Origin: Siderastrea siderea
Taxonomy: Eukaryota; Cnidaria; Anthozoa; Scleractinia; Rhizangiidae
Length of the DNA stretch: 64,000 nt
NCBI GenBank assembly: GCA_964030785.1
Contig: OZ034975.1
Span: forward strand, 20,056,142-20,120,141
Direction of reading: 5' to 3'
Below, in pieces: positions 1 through 11,633 of the stretch. Every line of letters starts with the position of its first letter. Within the stretch, counting starts at the first letter, position 1. The position numbers were made by a program, and so were the translations under genes. A model generated the notes under the pieces. The model did not search any database. It worked only from the letters and a program-made list of their open reading frames with translations, and had not been told where the DNA came from.

Positions 1-921
1 GCAAGTTTTGAGGGGCTCTTAACCAAGTTTTGCGCTGTCTCTATGAATGAAGAATTAATCGGAGTGTTTGAACCCTTGAAAATACCATACATCAATTTGA
101 TTTGCAAAGACAACGCAGGAAGGAACCGGAAGGAAAAGTCTACTCAGGTGCGTGTTAGGCCTCTTAAAGGAAGCTCGCTGGTCTTCAGTTTAGGTTGGCG
201 TTCGCCAGCGGGTAAGGAACAGGTGGAAAGAAATTGTGTGTTAACATAAGTTTGGTTGCTGTGCAGAAGATTGTAAAGAAGTCTTTATGTTTCGATGTTG
301 CTGATCTACAAGTGCAAACATTTCTTTATGCATGAGTTGAAATAATTGGTCATAATTAATAAAGTCCAAGGACTTTATTTACAGCTAGCGCTTTCAGTTT
401 AAGTTTTATGCGGTTTACTTTGAGCTGTATATGTTGCTCGGAATTATCGACCAGCCAGGATTTTCCCCTATTTAATAGATTAAATATTCCATGCATCATT
501 TGCCAGAAGAGACCAGACCCTTTCCCGTGATTGAGCTTTCCAGAATCGACCGTTATTGAAGTTTTTTTGGTTTCTGTAGTTCATGTCAGTTTAGTTTTGT
601 AGTTCCCACAGTTGAATGTATGCGGCTTGCTTCGTGGTTATGACATTGATCTGACGATGTAACCTGTTATTCTGAACTTTCCAAATGATTTTTGTTCTTT
701 GATGATCACCAGAAAGATTCTTGAAATCCTTGTCATTTAGCTGCAAAAATGTTTTGTGTTTGATCTAATTCGTGAGCCTTTCCTGACACGAAAAGCTATT
801 TATTTGATTTTGATAACTCAATTAGTAGAATGTTTACAATGGAACTATCCGAACGGATCCGCTCGTTGGAGACAGGGGGAGCACAAAGTAAAGTTTTTGG
901 CATTTAACTGTACGTACTGTT

Positions 922-922
922 T

Positions 923-954
<32 letters not shown>

Positions 955-960
955 GCTGTT
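922..960 (+). repeat. (TTG)n microsatellite
   Basis: About ten tandem TTG/GTT units with one interruption (GCTG). The unit matches the tail of the LINE 3' end at 34893-34916, but no LINE sequence is recognisable just upstream, so the origin is unclear. Confidence 0.85.
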
Positions 961-1152
961 TGTTTGTGTGTTTTCTCGGCCGAAAAGTTGATTCCTCGCA
1001 ATACTCTCTACATTTCCTTGTGTTTTTAAACTACGGTACTAAAAAGTCACATAGTTTGAGTGGGGGCCCTGGGTTCAGTGCACTCTGGTCGAGTGTGGGC
1101 TGACATGCCAGTTGAGTAGCCAGCCAAGTATACACCAAGGGTCGAACGACAC

Positions 1153-1225
1153 CTAGCCTCCCACGCAGTCGTTTTTAGGGGAGTCGTATTACCCTCCTCT
1201 CCAAAAAACGACTGCGTGGAGGGCT
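1153..1225. mobile_element. Palindromic mini-insertion 1 (73 bp, 9-bp flanking repeat)
   Basis: The ends form a long inverted repeat: the left arm at 1157-1183 (CCTCCCACGCAGTCG...) pairs with the right arm at 1196-1222 (...CGACTGCGTGGAGG). The element is bracketed by GAACGACAC (1144-1152) and GAACGACGC (1226-1234), an imperfect 9-bp direct repeat that fits a target-site duplication. CTGAACGACGCC units follow on the right. It shares CTAGCCT-type ends with two similar insertions at 37288 and 43945. It has no coding capacity. Confidence 0.6.
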
Positions 1226-2949
1226 GAACGACGCCCTGAACGACGCCCCGGGGCTGAACGACGCCCCGATGGTGTCACTTGGTCGACTCTTTGTAGTTAG
1301 CCTGTCGCTACTTTATCGGATGTTTGTCTTGATCAGTCGGACTCTACTTTACCGATAACAACTCTGTCATTATTTTTAAGCATAGTTCTGTAGTTTTTGT
1401 GGTACGATAAAAGCCACGAATCTGATCAAGATGATGGACATAGTTTTAACGAGAGGGTCGCAAGCTTGTTGACTCCCGCTCGATGAAGCGAAGCAGAACT
1501 GTCAGCCACTCCCTTTTAGACCCTTCTAGAATCTTGAATTAATTTTGCTTTTTGTAACAGCGCGAGAGCATATGCAAATGTTGACCACAGCAATTTGTGG
1601 CAATGCATCGAACAAGAAGTGAACGTAGCTCGGGCATTTGCTTTCGTAAATGCGCAACGTGTTTGTGGATAAAAAGATCGTCAAGCTGCATTTGCTTGGG
1701 ATAGAAAGGTAACATAGATTTGCTGCATTAACTAGTTCACAGCTCCTGGAGTCGAATCGTTTCGCTGTGTGATTCGCTGACGGAAAGCTTGAGTTTTATT
1801 ATGTCAACTCGAACATTGGTAAGGTAGATAAATCAGAAGAATTTCTTTGGCTTTTGCGAAGAATAAGAATTTTAAGAAAATGGACAGCTTCTCGTGAATG
1901 CGAGAAATAAGATTTCCTTCTCTAACAACTTGTCCGGCTAAATTCTCAGCTAAAGAATTGCCAATGATCAAATTGTGTAAAGAAATATTCATTTTTGAAA
2001 GCTTTATAACACCGTAATACAACGTAAAAAAACGGGAAATTGACAAATTTAATCGATGAGTGCCACTAAGCCTGGCAAGACTGAGAAGATATCCTTACGT
2101 GCGTCAATCATTATCTTCAAAATTTTTGAGCAATACTTTCTCTCAGGAATTTCTGTCGTGCCATTTTCGGTTCAATTTGGAGTTTGGGATTTTCCTATCA
2201 AGGATTCGGGCTTGGCCGGCAACGTTTGCAATGTTTCATTCTGTTAGCCCATAACTGAATTCTTACTTTCGAGCTCTCGCGTATATTTCCGCTTCATTCA
2301 GTTCTTCGCATCTTCAAACATCCCGACCGAAAAACAGCGTTTATTCCGTCTAAATCCAGATCTAGAAGGGAAACACAGACAGTTGAATTGGCAGAAATAT
2401 ATTTTGTTCATGAAATTAAGCGGTTTAGTATTGACTTGAAACTTGATTGTTGGAGACTCGGATACCAATGGGCAAGAGCTCGAGCGAAGTGTCCGTGGTC
2501 TGTGGATGGGTTAGGTTTCTGAATTTAAAGCGAATAAATAAATGCGAAGATCACAACATTTTACTCAAATACAAACAGAAAGAGATGCTATAGAATTCTA
2601 AACAAGATATTTGCATCTAGAAATATGCTTCTTGAAGTTGAACTTTGATCGTGACATCCAATTCCTGAAATTTCGAAATACTATGAAAATACCAGGCTCC
2701 ATAAGTGGGCATTAATTAGTAGGATTAGACGACCTGTCATATGCAGATTCGATTGTGCTCGATGGGTAAAATTAGCAAACCTGTTGCAAGTTCAAAGTGT
2801 TAGGTGTTGTCAGCATCACTCTCTGACTTAAAAATGTCGGTATCAAATTTAATTTATGTACAAACAACATAATGGTTATTCGCACGGTTCACGTATTTTG
2901 AAGAGACCTATATTGAATGCTTTCGCAGCGTCAGGTCTTCTCAATGAAA

Positions 2950-2957
2950 TATATATA
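2950..2957 (+). promoter_or_regulatory. Possible TATA box of the NACHT gene
   Basis: TATATATA lies about 140 bp before the ATG at 3095. A pyrimidine-rich AG (CCACTTTCAG, ending 3043) lies between them and could instead be the acceptor of a 5'-UTR intron, so the promoter assignment is tentative. Confidence 0.25.
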
Positions 2958-3094
2958 CGCCTTACGCCCGCAGACGGATAAGAAAGTTCGATTGTAAATT
3001 AATCTAGTGGCTCAATGTTATCGTCTTGTCTGCCACTTTCAGGGTGAAAAAGGGGTTCCAAGATTCCAGCATCTGCCAAACAAAAATCATCTAA

Positions 3095-6000
3095 ATGGCG
3101 ACGGCTCCCTTAGCCAGCTCTGCAGAGAACACAAATGGAGCCAAGCTGAGCAGGCTTCTCATCGATGGTGGAACAACAGTTCTAAGGAGTGTTTTTGATC
3201 ATCATCACCCTCCTGCCAACTTGGCTGTTGATCTTAACTCCAGTTATTCCGTTCTTATCAATCTCTTTCATCGAAGATTTCTAAATAGGCATCAGTGGGA
3301 CAAACTGTTCCCACCTGGAGGAGTCGCACCAGACTCTAAAACTTTTGACATCACTCTTCTGTTCCTCCTTCTGACTAACATTTGTGGTTTATCCCCTCCC
3401 CCGACAGGATGGCACACTAAGTCACCCCCCAAGTGACATCTCCATTGAAGCTAATCTTGCTCGCGTTAAGTATTTCCGTAATGAGTTGTATGGTCATGTG
3501 ACTTCCACTGGTATTGATACACCAAATTTTTCTACCCTATGGCTGGAAATTAGTACTGTTCTTGTGGATCTTGGGCTAGATCAGGCTGAAGTAGACAAAT
3601 TGAAGGCGGAGCGATGCGGGGAGGAAGATTATCTTGCTGTGTTAATGAGCTGGGCTGACAGTGAAGACGATATCAAGTCGCAGCTGAAGGATATACGTAA
3701 CTTTCAGGCCAAAACAGAACAGACTGTTAAGAAAGTGCATGAGACCCAATTAAGACTCTTAAAAGGTGTTAGGGATAATACGTCAAAATTAGAAGACGTA
3801 CGTGAGACTAATACTGGAACGTATGAGGTTCTCGAGAAAGTGGCGAAGAGCCAAATAAAAGGCAGTCAAATTCTTCGAGATAGCGAGGGAAAGATCGACG
3901 AAATAATCCAGATGTCAAATACAACACGTCAAGCGATTAAGGAAGCACACAAGGAAAGCATTTCAAGGCTTGAAGAGGTATCTCAATCTCAAACCCAAAC
4001 TCAGCAAGCCGTCGACGACGTTCAAGAATCAATCGAAGAAGTCAAAAAAGAGGTGGAAAACTTAAAGAGAATAAGAGACATAGACACCGTAGACAAGCTT
4101 ATGAAAAATCTTGCGAAATCTGAATTCAGAGGGGATGTTGAATACCACGCACGGAAATTTCAAGAAGGAACACGGGAATGGATATTTAAAAGTGTTGACA
4201 ACTGGTTAAATGACCGGAGTACCCCAAACAGGGTGATGGTAATCAGCGGAAATGCAGGCACAGGAAAAACTGTAATTTCCGCTGTTATCTCTCAAAGAAT
4301 GCAAGAGGCTGGCAGGCTGTCGGGAAGCCACTTTTGTCAACACAACAATGCACGTTACCGGAATCCTCAGCTGATGCTCCAGTCCTTGGCCTGTCACTTG
4401 TCAAAATCCATGCCAAAGTATAAAGAAGCCCTCGTGGAACAGCTTTCTAGAAATCTGGGGAAAGACATCAACAACATGGGAGTGGAGGAGTTGTTTGCAC
4501 TGCTTTTCAAGGAACCTCTGAGCACGGTAGATGACCCGGGAGGAAATATCTTAATAGTGATAGATGGCCTGGACGAAAGTGAGTACCAAGGACGTAATGA
4601 GCTTCTCGATGTCATCGGAAACCACTTTTGCAAGCTTCCAGCTTGGATTCGAATTTTAATTACAACTCGTCCAGAGAGGAATATAGCGAAGGCACTACAG
4701 CATTTAAGGCCTATCCAGCTTGAGCAAAATGAGGAAGAGAACTTAAAAGACATTCGGATCTTGTTTGAAACACAGTTAAATGACAAAATTGGAGAACTGC
4801 ATGAAGATGTTCTCTTCAACGACCTGGTAAGAAAATCAGAAGGTCTTTTTCTGTATGCTTATTACCTGATAGATTTCATCCAAGAGAACGTTTCGCTTCT
4901 TACACCTGGCCTACTGGGAAGCATATTACCATCGGGTATTTCATCTGTTTATCTGTCATATTTTAAACGGTTGGAGAAAGAACTTGGCAATGAGCTAAAG
5001 GTGGAAGAAGAACACGTTTTGCGTTTCTTGTGTGCCTTAACCGCCTCTAGAGAGCCATTGCCAATTGAATTAGTTTCCAAAGTTTTGAACCCTGGTGGAG
5101 AGACATTGACAACTCAGCGAAAAGTAAACAAAGCAATTTCTTGCTTCTCTACACTTCTACCAGTTTGCGAGGGCCGATTACATTTCTTTCACAAGTCGGT
5201 TAAGGACTGGTTGACGGATATATCGTTCTATGGACAACATGATTTCACCGTGGACGAGAAAGAAGGTCACAAAATCCTTTTTGATCTTTGCACCACTGAG
5301 TTTGACAGCATAAAGCGAAAGGGGGCTCACAACAAACAATTTAGTAATGCTGAAAGGTATGCGTTACAACATGGTGTCCAGCACATGGTTGAGGCCGACA
5401 TACTGGGCGAGAGATCCGCTGAATCCCTCAGCGATGCAGAAGAACTGCTAAAGCAGTATGTAACGGATGTAGAGCTCATTTATGCGAAACTCTGTGTGAA
5501 CAGCACATTTGCCTCAAATGATCTTCTCACTGTACAGAAGCACGTTAATCCGTCCTTAGTAAATGAGCAAACGTATTCCATTCTAATCTCTATGTTAAGC
5601 ATACTTAGGAAACACTCTTATATTTTGGCAGACCATCCTTATCTTTTTTTTCAAAGTTTGCTTAACGAAGGAGGTTCTGAGTTACACTCTAGAGCAGCCT
5701 GGATCCTGGAATCAAGTGTTCCTGTGATACCCTTCATGAAATACTTAGACAAGGAGGAACAGATAAGCGCGAATCAAGCCCGGTTCTACTGTTCAGATAC
5801 AGTTGCGTGTTTTGATATTTCACCTGAACTGGACTTCATGGTGTGTGAATGTCGAGATGCAACAATTCATCTGTGGTCTCTTCAGACTGGTAACAGAGAA
5901 TGGGTTCGGCCTTCATTAACAAAACGAGAGTTTTATCTTGGGAATCCAAGTGGAAATGCTTATCGCTGTATAAAATACTGCTTGTCGTTTTATCGCTCCG

Positions 6001-8057
6001 TGGTCTTTCATCCCAGTGGGCAATCTGTACTACCAGGGACTCTCCAACACGTTTACACTCTTGCCGGAGAGTGGGAAGACCTTTTTCCGGAAAGTGACTG
6101 TACATTCTCAAATTGCGCCTTTTCTGAAAACAGGGAAGTAATTTTAACAGATTCTCCCGATGAGCCTAAACAAATAGTTTTGTGGAATATGGAAAACGGT
6201 GAAGAACTCAGTCGTGTCGATTGGGAAGAAGAAATCTCCTCTTTCGCTATCTCCCAAGATGGGTCACTAATCGCCCTTTCTGTCTTAAATGGTGATGTTT
6301 TTATTATTGATCCATTTAAACGTTCTGTCTGCTGTTTGACTAAATTTAGTGATGAGGTATGTGGTCTAATGCACTTTACATCCGATAATAACACTCTTGT
6401 GTGTGGCCTTCTGTGTCTAACCAGGGAAGGTCCATATGAGGATGTGTATATAGAACCTCTTGTCATGTTTGTTACCTCTCTAAAAAACCTCTTTCTGTCC
6501 AACCCTCGGTTGCCACCAGTGCAATCCCAAACTTTCGTCTTGTGGCCTTCTGATCCAAAGAAACTGACTGAAGGTGATTTTATGGATCAGACTTTGAATT
6601 CTTCTTGGGTCAGCAATGTACAAAGAAATGTTCCACTCTTGTCGGCAGGAGCCTACATTAGGCTTAATGATGAAACAGTAGTGATTGGCAGTCCAGCTTA
6701 CAACTACGTTACCATGGTTAACGTTGGTCTATTAAAAGAAAGAAAGGATTCCGATGCTACCAGGACATTGTACAAAGATGTCAGAAAGGTTCTATTTTCC
6801 ATTGAAGGAGATACTATTTATTCCATATCTTCAGAGGAATTTGTTGTTAGTTCAAGCGAGGTAGTTGTAACTGTGTGGAGAATGTCAAGTCAAACGATCC
6901 TAGTTGAAAAGACATTTTATGGCTCACTGACTCTTTTTCCCACAAAAGAGGGTGTAGTAATATTTAGGAATGGGGATTCTGCAGAGTTGTGGGATTTTGA
7001 GCTGTCCATACGCATTCGGCTTCTAACCAGATTTGCAAAGGGAACTGAATTCATAGACCTTATTGCTTTATCAGATGAACTGATTGCTTGTCGGTATCGG
7101 ACGTTGCCTGACAAATCAGATGACATGATGGATAATTCATCAGAGTCGGATATCTCAACAGAGTTACTCAATCCACCGGATTCAGTTGATTCATCAAAGT
7201 TGTCGGACTCACCAGAGTTAGGTGACTTAGATGACAAGTCAGAGATCCATGGCTCATCAAAGTTGCATTGCTCATCAAAAAAAGTGAATGTCTCATCAGA
7301 AATGCGTGACTCATCAAGGTTGGATGACTTATCGAAGTTCAGTGACCCTTCAATGTTGGGAGATTCATTGGATTTAGGTGGGCATGAGTTTCTAAAGGCT
7401 GCTTTATGGTCATTATGTATTGGTCTTGAAAAGAAGCCCGTACGAAAACCTGTTTTTGTACGCATTTTGAATGTTACCAGCGGAGAGTTTGTTTCGTCTA
7501 TGATGACAAGTATTAATGGTAACGAACATGTATGGTCAATTTCATGCAATAATCAGCACCAGCTACTAGTCTGTACTTGTGAAAAGATGACCGTGGAACC
7601 TTGGATGGAGAAGACAACACTAAGCTTAAGGATCTATGGCTTTGTTATCTGGGAACGGGACACGGGATGGAGTTTGTCATATGTGGACCCACAAATGATG
7701 TTCTCCCCTCAAAATGAGTTTGTTGTGACGTGGAAGTTTCTTGACAGTGGTCGTGGCCTTCACATCCTTGATTCAAAAACAGGTGAAACACTCCACTTCT
7801 TTCTTAAGGGCGATAATGACATAGTTGACTGCAAGTTTCTTGATTGTGAATCCCTGGTTTGCTGCAGTGGGGACAACTTCCTTCGACTATTCAACGTCAA
7901 AACTGGTCACCTGGTAGCTTTACTAGACATTGGACAGCGACCTTTCAGTTTAGGAGCCTGTCTACACCATCCTCTTGTGGCCATTGGTTTCAAAGAGACA
8001 AAAGTGAAATTCATCCAGGTGCAGTTACCAACAGAGGCTCAAAAAGACAAAGGTTAG
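3095..8057 (+). CDS. HEPN (DZIP3-type)-NACHT-propeller protein, with an apparent frameshift
   Basis: Seen: ATG at 3095 opens a DZIP3-type HEPN domain (residues 1-190; NRHQWDKLFP near the middle). Translation stops at 3434-3436, but the same domain resumes one base out of frame; ignoring one C of the six-C run at 3425-3430 gives one frame of about 1,653 residues. The HEPN RNase-type motif RNELYGH is residues 128-134. A charged coiled coil covers about 200-330. The NACHT ATPase has Walker A GNAGTGKT (385-392), Walker B ILIVIDGLDES (D490) and ILITTRPE. WD-like propeller repeats run from about 905 to the end, interrupted by a Ser/Asp-rich stretch (1335-1430). Known: HEPN-NACHT and NACHT-WD proteins are NLR-like cytosolic sensors that oligomerise through NACHT. 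Inferred: innate-immunity or regulated-cell-death sensor. No intron can bridge the shift, so it is a pseudogene lesion, allele or assembly error. No clear AATAAA follows. Confidence 0.85.
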
Positions 8058-9392
8058 CTGTGTTTCCAACAATTGAGTAAAATCCAAATTATGTAAAATT
8101 ATAAAACACTAACTTTCCTTCTTCCACAGAATTCAGGAAGCATTTGTAAAATACACCAAAACGTCTAACTTCAACTCGTTTTGCCACAACTATATGGGAA
8201 ACTGGCTACCACTTTCTATTTTGAAATGGCAAGAGATTCCTGTAAAAACGTATTATTGTAGTTGAGTAATGTTTAATAAGAAAATCTTAAAGTTTATTTG
8301 AAATTCGGGCGCTGGAAACACGTTACTCAGCTCATTTGTTTTAACGCTCGTGTTATGGTGGTGATTTGCGCATTCTTTATTAACCAACTTGGAAGACAGA
8401 AACATGAACGGTATTTGCCGTTTTTCTCTGTTAGCAGTACACGTTGTCACTGAAAAATACCATATTGGCAAATTCATCGTCGAGATCAGTAGACAGTAGA
8501 AGGAGAGGTAGGAAAACAATGTTTTGAGCGTAGGAAAGGGAAAGAAAAGTGGCTAATTTCCGTTGAGTTATAATGAGACAAAGCGAAAGCACGATCTACA
8601 AAAAAAACTGTCACGTACAAGTGACAGAATATGTACCGTCATATACCTTCGATTCTACTTGAAAGATAGTCATACCCTTTCAAAAGTTGTTGATTTTAAA
8701 TCGCGTTTGAACAATTCTGTCAGAATGTTGATTTAATACTCAAGATACGTTGTTTCTGAGACACCTTTGCCTGCTAAATGACATCCGAAGTATAACGCCG
8801 AGCACTTTAGAAGCGTGCACTCTGGCGATATCACGCAGGTTGCATTGCTTTCTTACGTCTAGCCTATCACACTGATTAATTAACATCTAACAAGCATATT
8901 AAAAACGTATTGAACTCATCCAACCAAGAAATGTATCTGATAAAAAGAAGCGCAGCCAAAACCATGAAAAAACAAAAAGTACTAAAATTTAACTTACACC
9001 CAGAACCTCGGGGCAATTTGTATCCCCTTGCTTTTTGAACCTTCATACCCTTCGTGACATGATACAGTATGTGCTGAAAGCGCAAATGTTAGGGAGGATC
9101 AAAGCACAAATATTATCATCCACTATCTATAAAGTTGATCTTAAAATGTGTCGATGTACGAATCATTAAGCTGATCCAAAAATGTCACCATCCGCAAACC
9201 AAAAAGTTGATAACAAAATGTGGCTATGCCCAAACCATAACGTTAATCCCAAAATATCACCATCTGCAAACCATAAAGTTGAACCCAATTGGTACTATGC
9301 CCTAACCATAAAATTTATCCTGAAGTAAGACCATGCACAAACGATAAATTAAGTTGCGTTTCTGGCGAACCTATTTATTTCGTCTAGTTATC
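8058..9392. other. Intergenic DNA with a degenerate tandem repeat
   Basis: Apart from the decayed repeat at 9130-9350, nothing recognisable is present. This is AT-rich spacer between the NACHT gene and the Penelope-like element; no canonical AATAAA was seen shortly after the stop at 8057. Confidence 0.5.
9130..9350. repeat. Degenerate tandem repeat, period about 43 bp
   Basis: Five or so diverged units share the core AACCATAAAGTTGATCC followed by AAAATGTCACCATCTGC. The period varies slightly and each copy carries substitutions, which suggests an old minisatellite. Confidence 0.55.
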
Positions 9393-9628
9393 TATTTTCG
9401 GATGTTTAAAAATGGACGAGTAACCAGGGTAAGACCTAATAAGATTTTGAGCGTTCTCTGGTTAAAAATTTAAAAGTTTGAGCTTTCGATTGCCAGTCTG
9501 CAATCTTTGACAAGTGATGAATAAAAAGCGCGAACATTAAAATACATACTACAAAAAGTACGAAAAAGATAAATTATAATAAAAAACAATAAAAATACTT
9601 TAGTGGGAATAAAATGCTAATCAGAAGA

Positions 9629-10178
9629 TCATAATAAAATTGAATATTGTCTAGGTAATTGTTTCGCATTATTGTCTGCGTCGCTTGTAATTGCTGTGTA
9701 CCAGGATTCCAGTGTTTTTCTAACGCGGAAATTTCCCTTGTCGATTACATGAGCACTTTTAAAGTCAATGGAGTGGTCGTTCAACCATGCGTGTGTTGCA
9801 ACGTTGGAACCTTTTTTAAAGGCTTTTGTGTTTCTAGTATGTTCCTTAACTCTTGTTTTTAAGCACCTTCCAGTCTCTCCAATATAACTCCACGGACAGT
9901 CGGCACACGGAATCTTGTAAACAACATTTGTTTGTTGATCAACCGGTGGTCTTGACTTGGGGGAAACAAATTCCTGTTGTAGGGTTTTCAGGGGTCTGCT
10001 TGTGGTTCGGATTCCGTTATTTCTGAGTAGTCTTGAGAGTGGCTCGGTTAGGCCTTTGATATATGGTAAAACTGCGAAACCGCTATCTGAGTTTGAAGGG
10101 TCGGCCCATTTAAAGAACATTCCAACTAACTCTTCTGGGGATGGTGTAGTTTCAGGAGGTGGTTTCTTCTTCAGGATG
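9629..10178 (-). pseudogene. Inverted-arm copy of the GIY-YIG C-terminal region
   Basis: The minus strand of the left arm encodes the same C-terminal about 180 residues as the main ORF, including the zinc-binding-like CADCPWSYIGETGR segment and the GIY-YIG domain. It differs at only a few residues (for example LLRNNG versus LFRNNG, WYTAI versus WHTAI). It has no RT domain and opens into unrelated frame across the junction at 10178, so it is a fragment rather than a gene. Confidence 0.8.
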
Positions 10179-11633
10179 ACTGACGCTGTTCCACCCGCCA
10201 TACGAGGTTCAATTAAACACCACAAGCCAGGTTATCCTCTTCAGCCCATTGTTTCATGCATTGGCTCAGCTCTCTATAACACATCTAAATTTCTCACTGA
10301 CATCTTGGCCCCCATCCAGAATTGCAATGGTTACTCTGTCTCCAATTCAATGGAATTCGCTGCCCAAGTCGCTAACCTAGAAATTTCTGATGACGAAGCC
10401 ATGGTATCGTTTGATGTGGTCTCACTCTTCACAGCTATTCCTGTTGAGAAAGCCTGTGAATATATCCGAAAAAAGCTCAATGAAGACACTACTCTACACT
10501 TAAGAACCAGTCTCACCTCTGATGAAATCATATCCCTCCTGGATTTCACCCTATCAAACAACTACTTCGTCTACAATGATTCTATTTACAAACAGATTCA
10601 CAATTGTGCGATGGGTAGTCCTGTCAGCCCCGTCGTTGCAAATCTTTGCATGGAAATAATTGAAGAATCAGCTATCTCTGCTTCCGCAACTCCTCCAAAA
10701 GCTTGGAAACGCTATGTTGATGACAGCTTCGTCATTATTAAGAAAAACTCCGTCTCAACCTTCCATGACACCCTCAACTCGATCGACCCGAAGATTTCTT
10801 TCACTATTGAAACAGAGAACAATGGACAGATATCCTTCTTGGACACCCTGGTATCCAGAAAGGATGGTGTTGTCACTATTGATGTTTACCGAAAATCTAC
10901 TCATACGTACAGGTACTTGGACTTTTATTCACACCACGAGAAGAAACACAAAATAAGTACTGCCTCCACTCTCCTGAATCGTCCCTTTAACCTACCAAGC
11001 ACCTCTGCGGGTAAATCAAAAGAATTGATTTACGTTTCAAATGCCCTGGAATCAAATGGCTACCCCCCGGCTTTCATATCAAACATCCTGAAGAAGAAAC
11101 CACCTCCTGAAACTACACCATCCCCAGAAGAGTTAGTTGGAATGTTCTTTAAATGGGCCGACCCTTCAAACTCAGATAGCGGTTTCGCAGTTTTACCATA
11201 TATCAAAGGCCTAACCGAGCCACTCTCAAGACTATTCAGAAATAACGGAATCCGAACCACAAGCAGACCCCTGAAAACCCTACAACAGGAATTTGTTTCC
11301 CCCAAGTCAAGACCACCGGTTGATCAACAAACAAATGTTGTTTACAAGATTCCGTGTGCCGACTGTCCGTGGAGTTATATTGGAGAGACTGGAAGGTGCT
11401 TAAAAACAAGAGTTAAGGAACATACTAGAAACACAAAAGCCTTTAAAAAAGGTTCCAACGTTGCAACACACGCATGGTTGAACGACCACTCCATTGACTT
11501 TAAAAGTGCTCATGTAATCGACAAGGGAAATTTCCGCGTTAGAAAAACACTGGAATCCTGGCACACAGCAATTACAAGCGACGCAGACAATAATGCGAAA
11601 CAATTACCTAGACAATATTCAATTTTATTATGA
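10176..11633 (+). CDS. Penelope-type reverse transcriptase with GIY-YIG endonuclease (5'-truncated)
   Basis: The reading frame is open from 9957, but element-specific sequence starts at the inversion junction, where ATG 10176 is the first methionine. RT motifs in order: KHHKPGYPLQPIVS, VSFDVVSLFTAIPV, CAMGSPVSPVVANLCME, and the catalytic YVDD (about 10711-10722), followed by QISFLDTLVSRKDG. The C terminus holds the GIY-YIG nuclease: YKIPCADCPWSYIGETGRCL, an Arg in RVKEH and a later Glu in LESW. Known: these proteins copy the RNA template and nick the target, giving retrotransposition. The usual N-terminal region before the first RT motif is missing, so this copy is probably inactive even though the frame is otherwise intact over about 485 codons. 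It lies alone, with no host gene nearby on this strand. Confidence 0.85.
   Translation: MTDAVPPAIRGSIKHHKPGYPLQPIVSCIGSALYNTSKFLTDILAPIQNCNGYSVSNSMEFAAQVANLEISDDEAMVSFDVVSLFTAIPVEKACEYIRKKLNEDTTLHLRTSLTSDEIISLLDFTLSNNYFVYNDSIYKQIHNCAMGSPVSPVVANLCMEIIEESAISASATPPKAWKRYVDDSFVIIKKNSVSTFHDTLNSIDPKISFTIETENNGQISFLDTLVSRKDGVVTIDVYRKSTHTYRYLDFYSHHEKKHKISTASTLLNRPFNLPSTSAGKSKELIYVSNALESNGYPPAFISNILKKKPPPETTPSPEELVGMFFKWADPSNSDSGFAVLPYIKGLTEPLSRLFRNNGIRTTSRPLKTLQQEFVSPKSRPPVDQQTNVVYKIPCADCPWSYIGETGRCLKTRVKEHTRNTKAFKKGSNVATHAWLNDHSIDFKSAHVIDKGNFRVRKTLESWHTAITSDADNNAKQLPRQYSILL

Larger units (their letters stand above)
1..3094. other. Intergenic DNA upstream of the NACHT gene
   Basis: No recognisable coding exon was found here. 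The stretch is AT-rich single-copy-looking sequence holding a short TTG microsatellite (922-960), one palindromic mini-insertion (1153-1225) with trailing CTGAACGACGCC repeats to about 1268, and a TATA-like stretch near 2950. Several ORFs of 60-115 codons exist but lack domain similarity, splice context or composition that would support a gene. Confidence 0.6.

Noticed and set aside
43..249. 68-codon frame at the left edge
   Set aside because: No domain, no clear splice context, and length expected by chance.
3384..3436. A 24-base intron bridging the NACHT gene frameshift
   Set aside because: GTGGTTTATC to GACAG would be far shorter than any spliceable intron and would remove conserved HEPN residues.
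6917..7549. Long minus-strand frame opposite the NACHT gene
   Set aside because: Shadow of the Ser/Asp-rich coding repeat on the plus strand.
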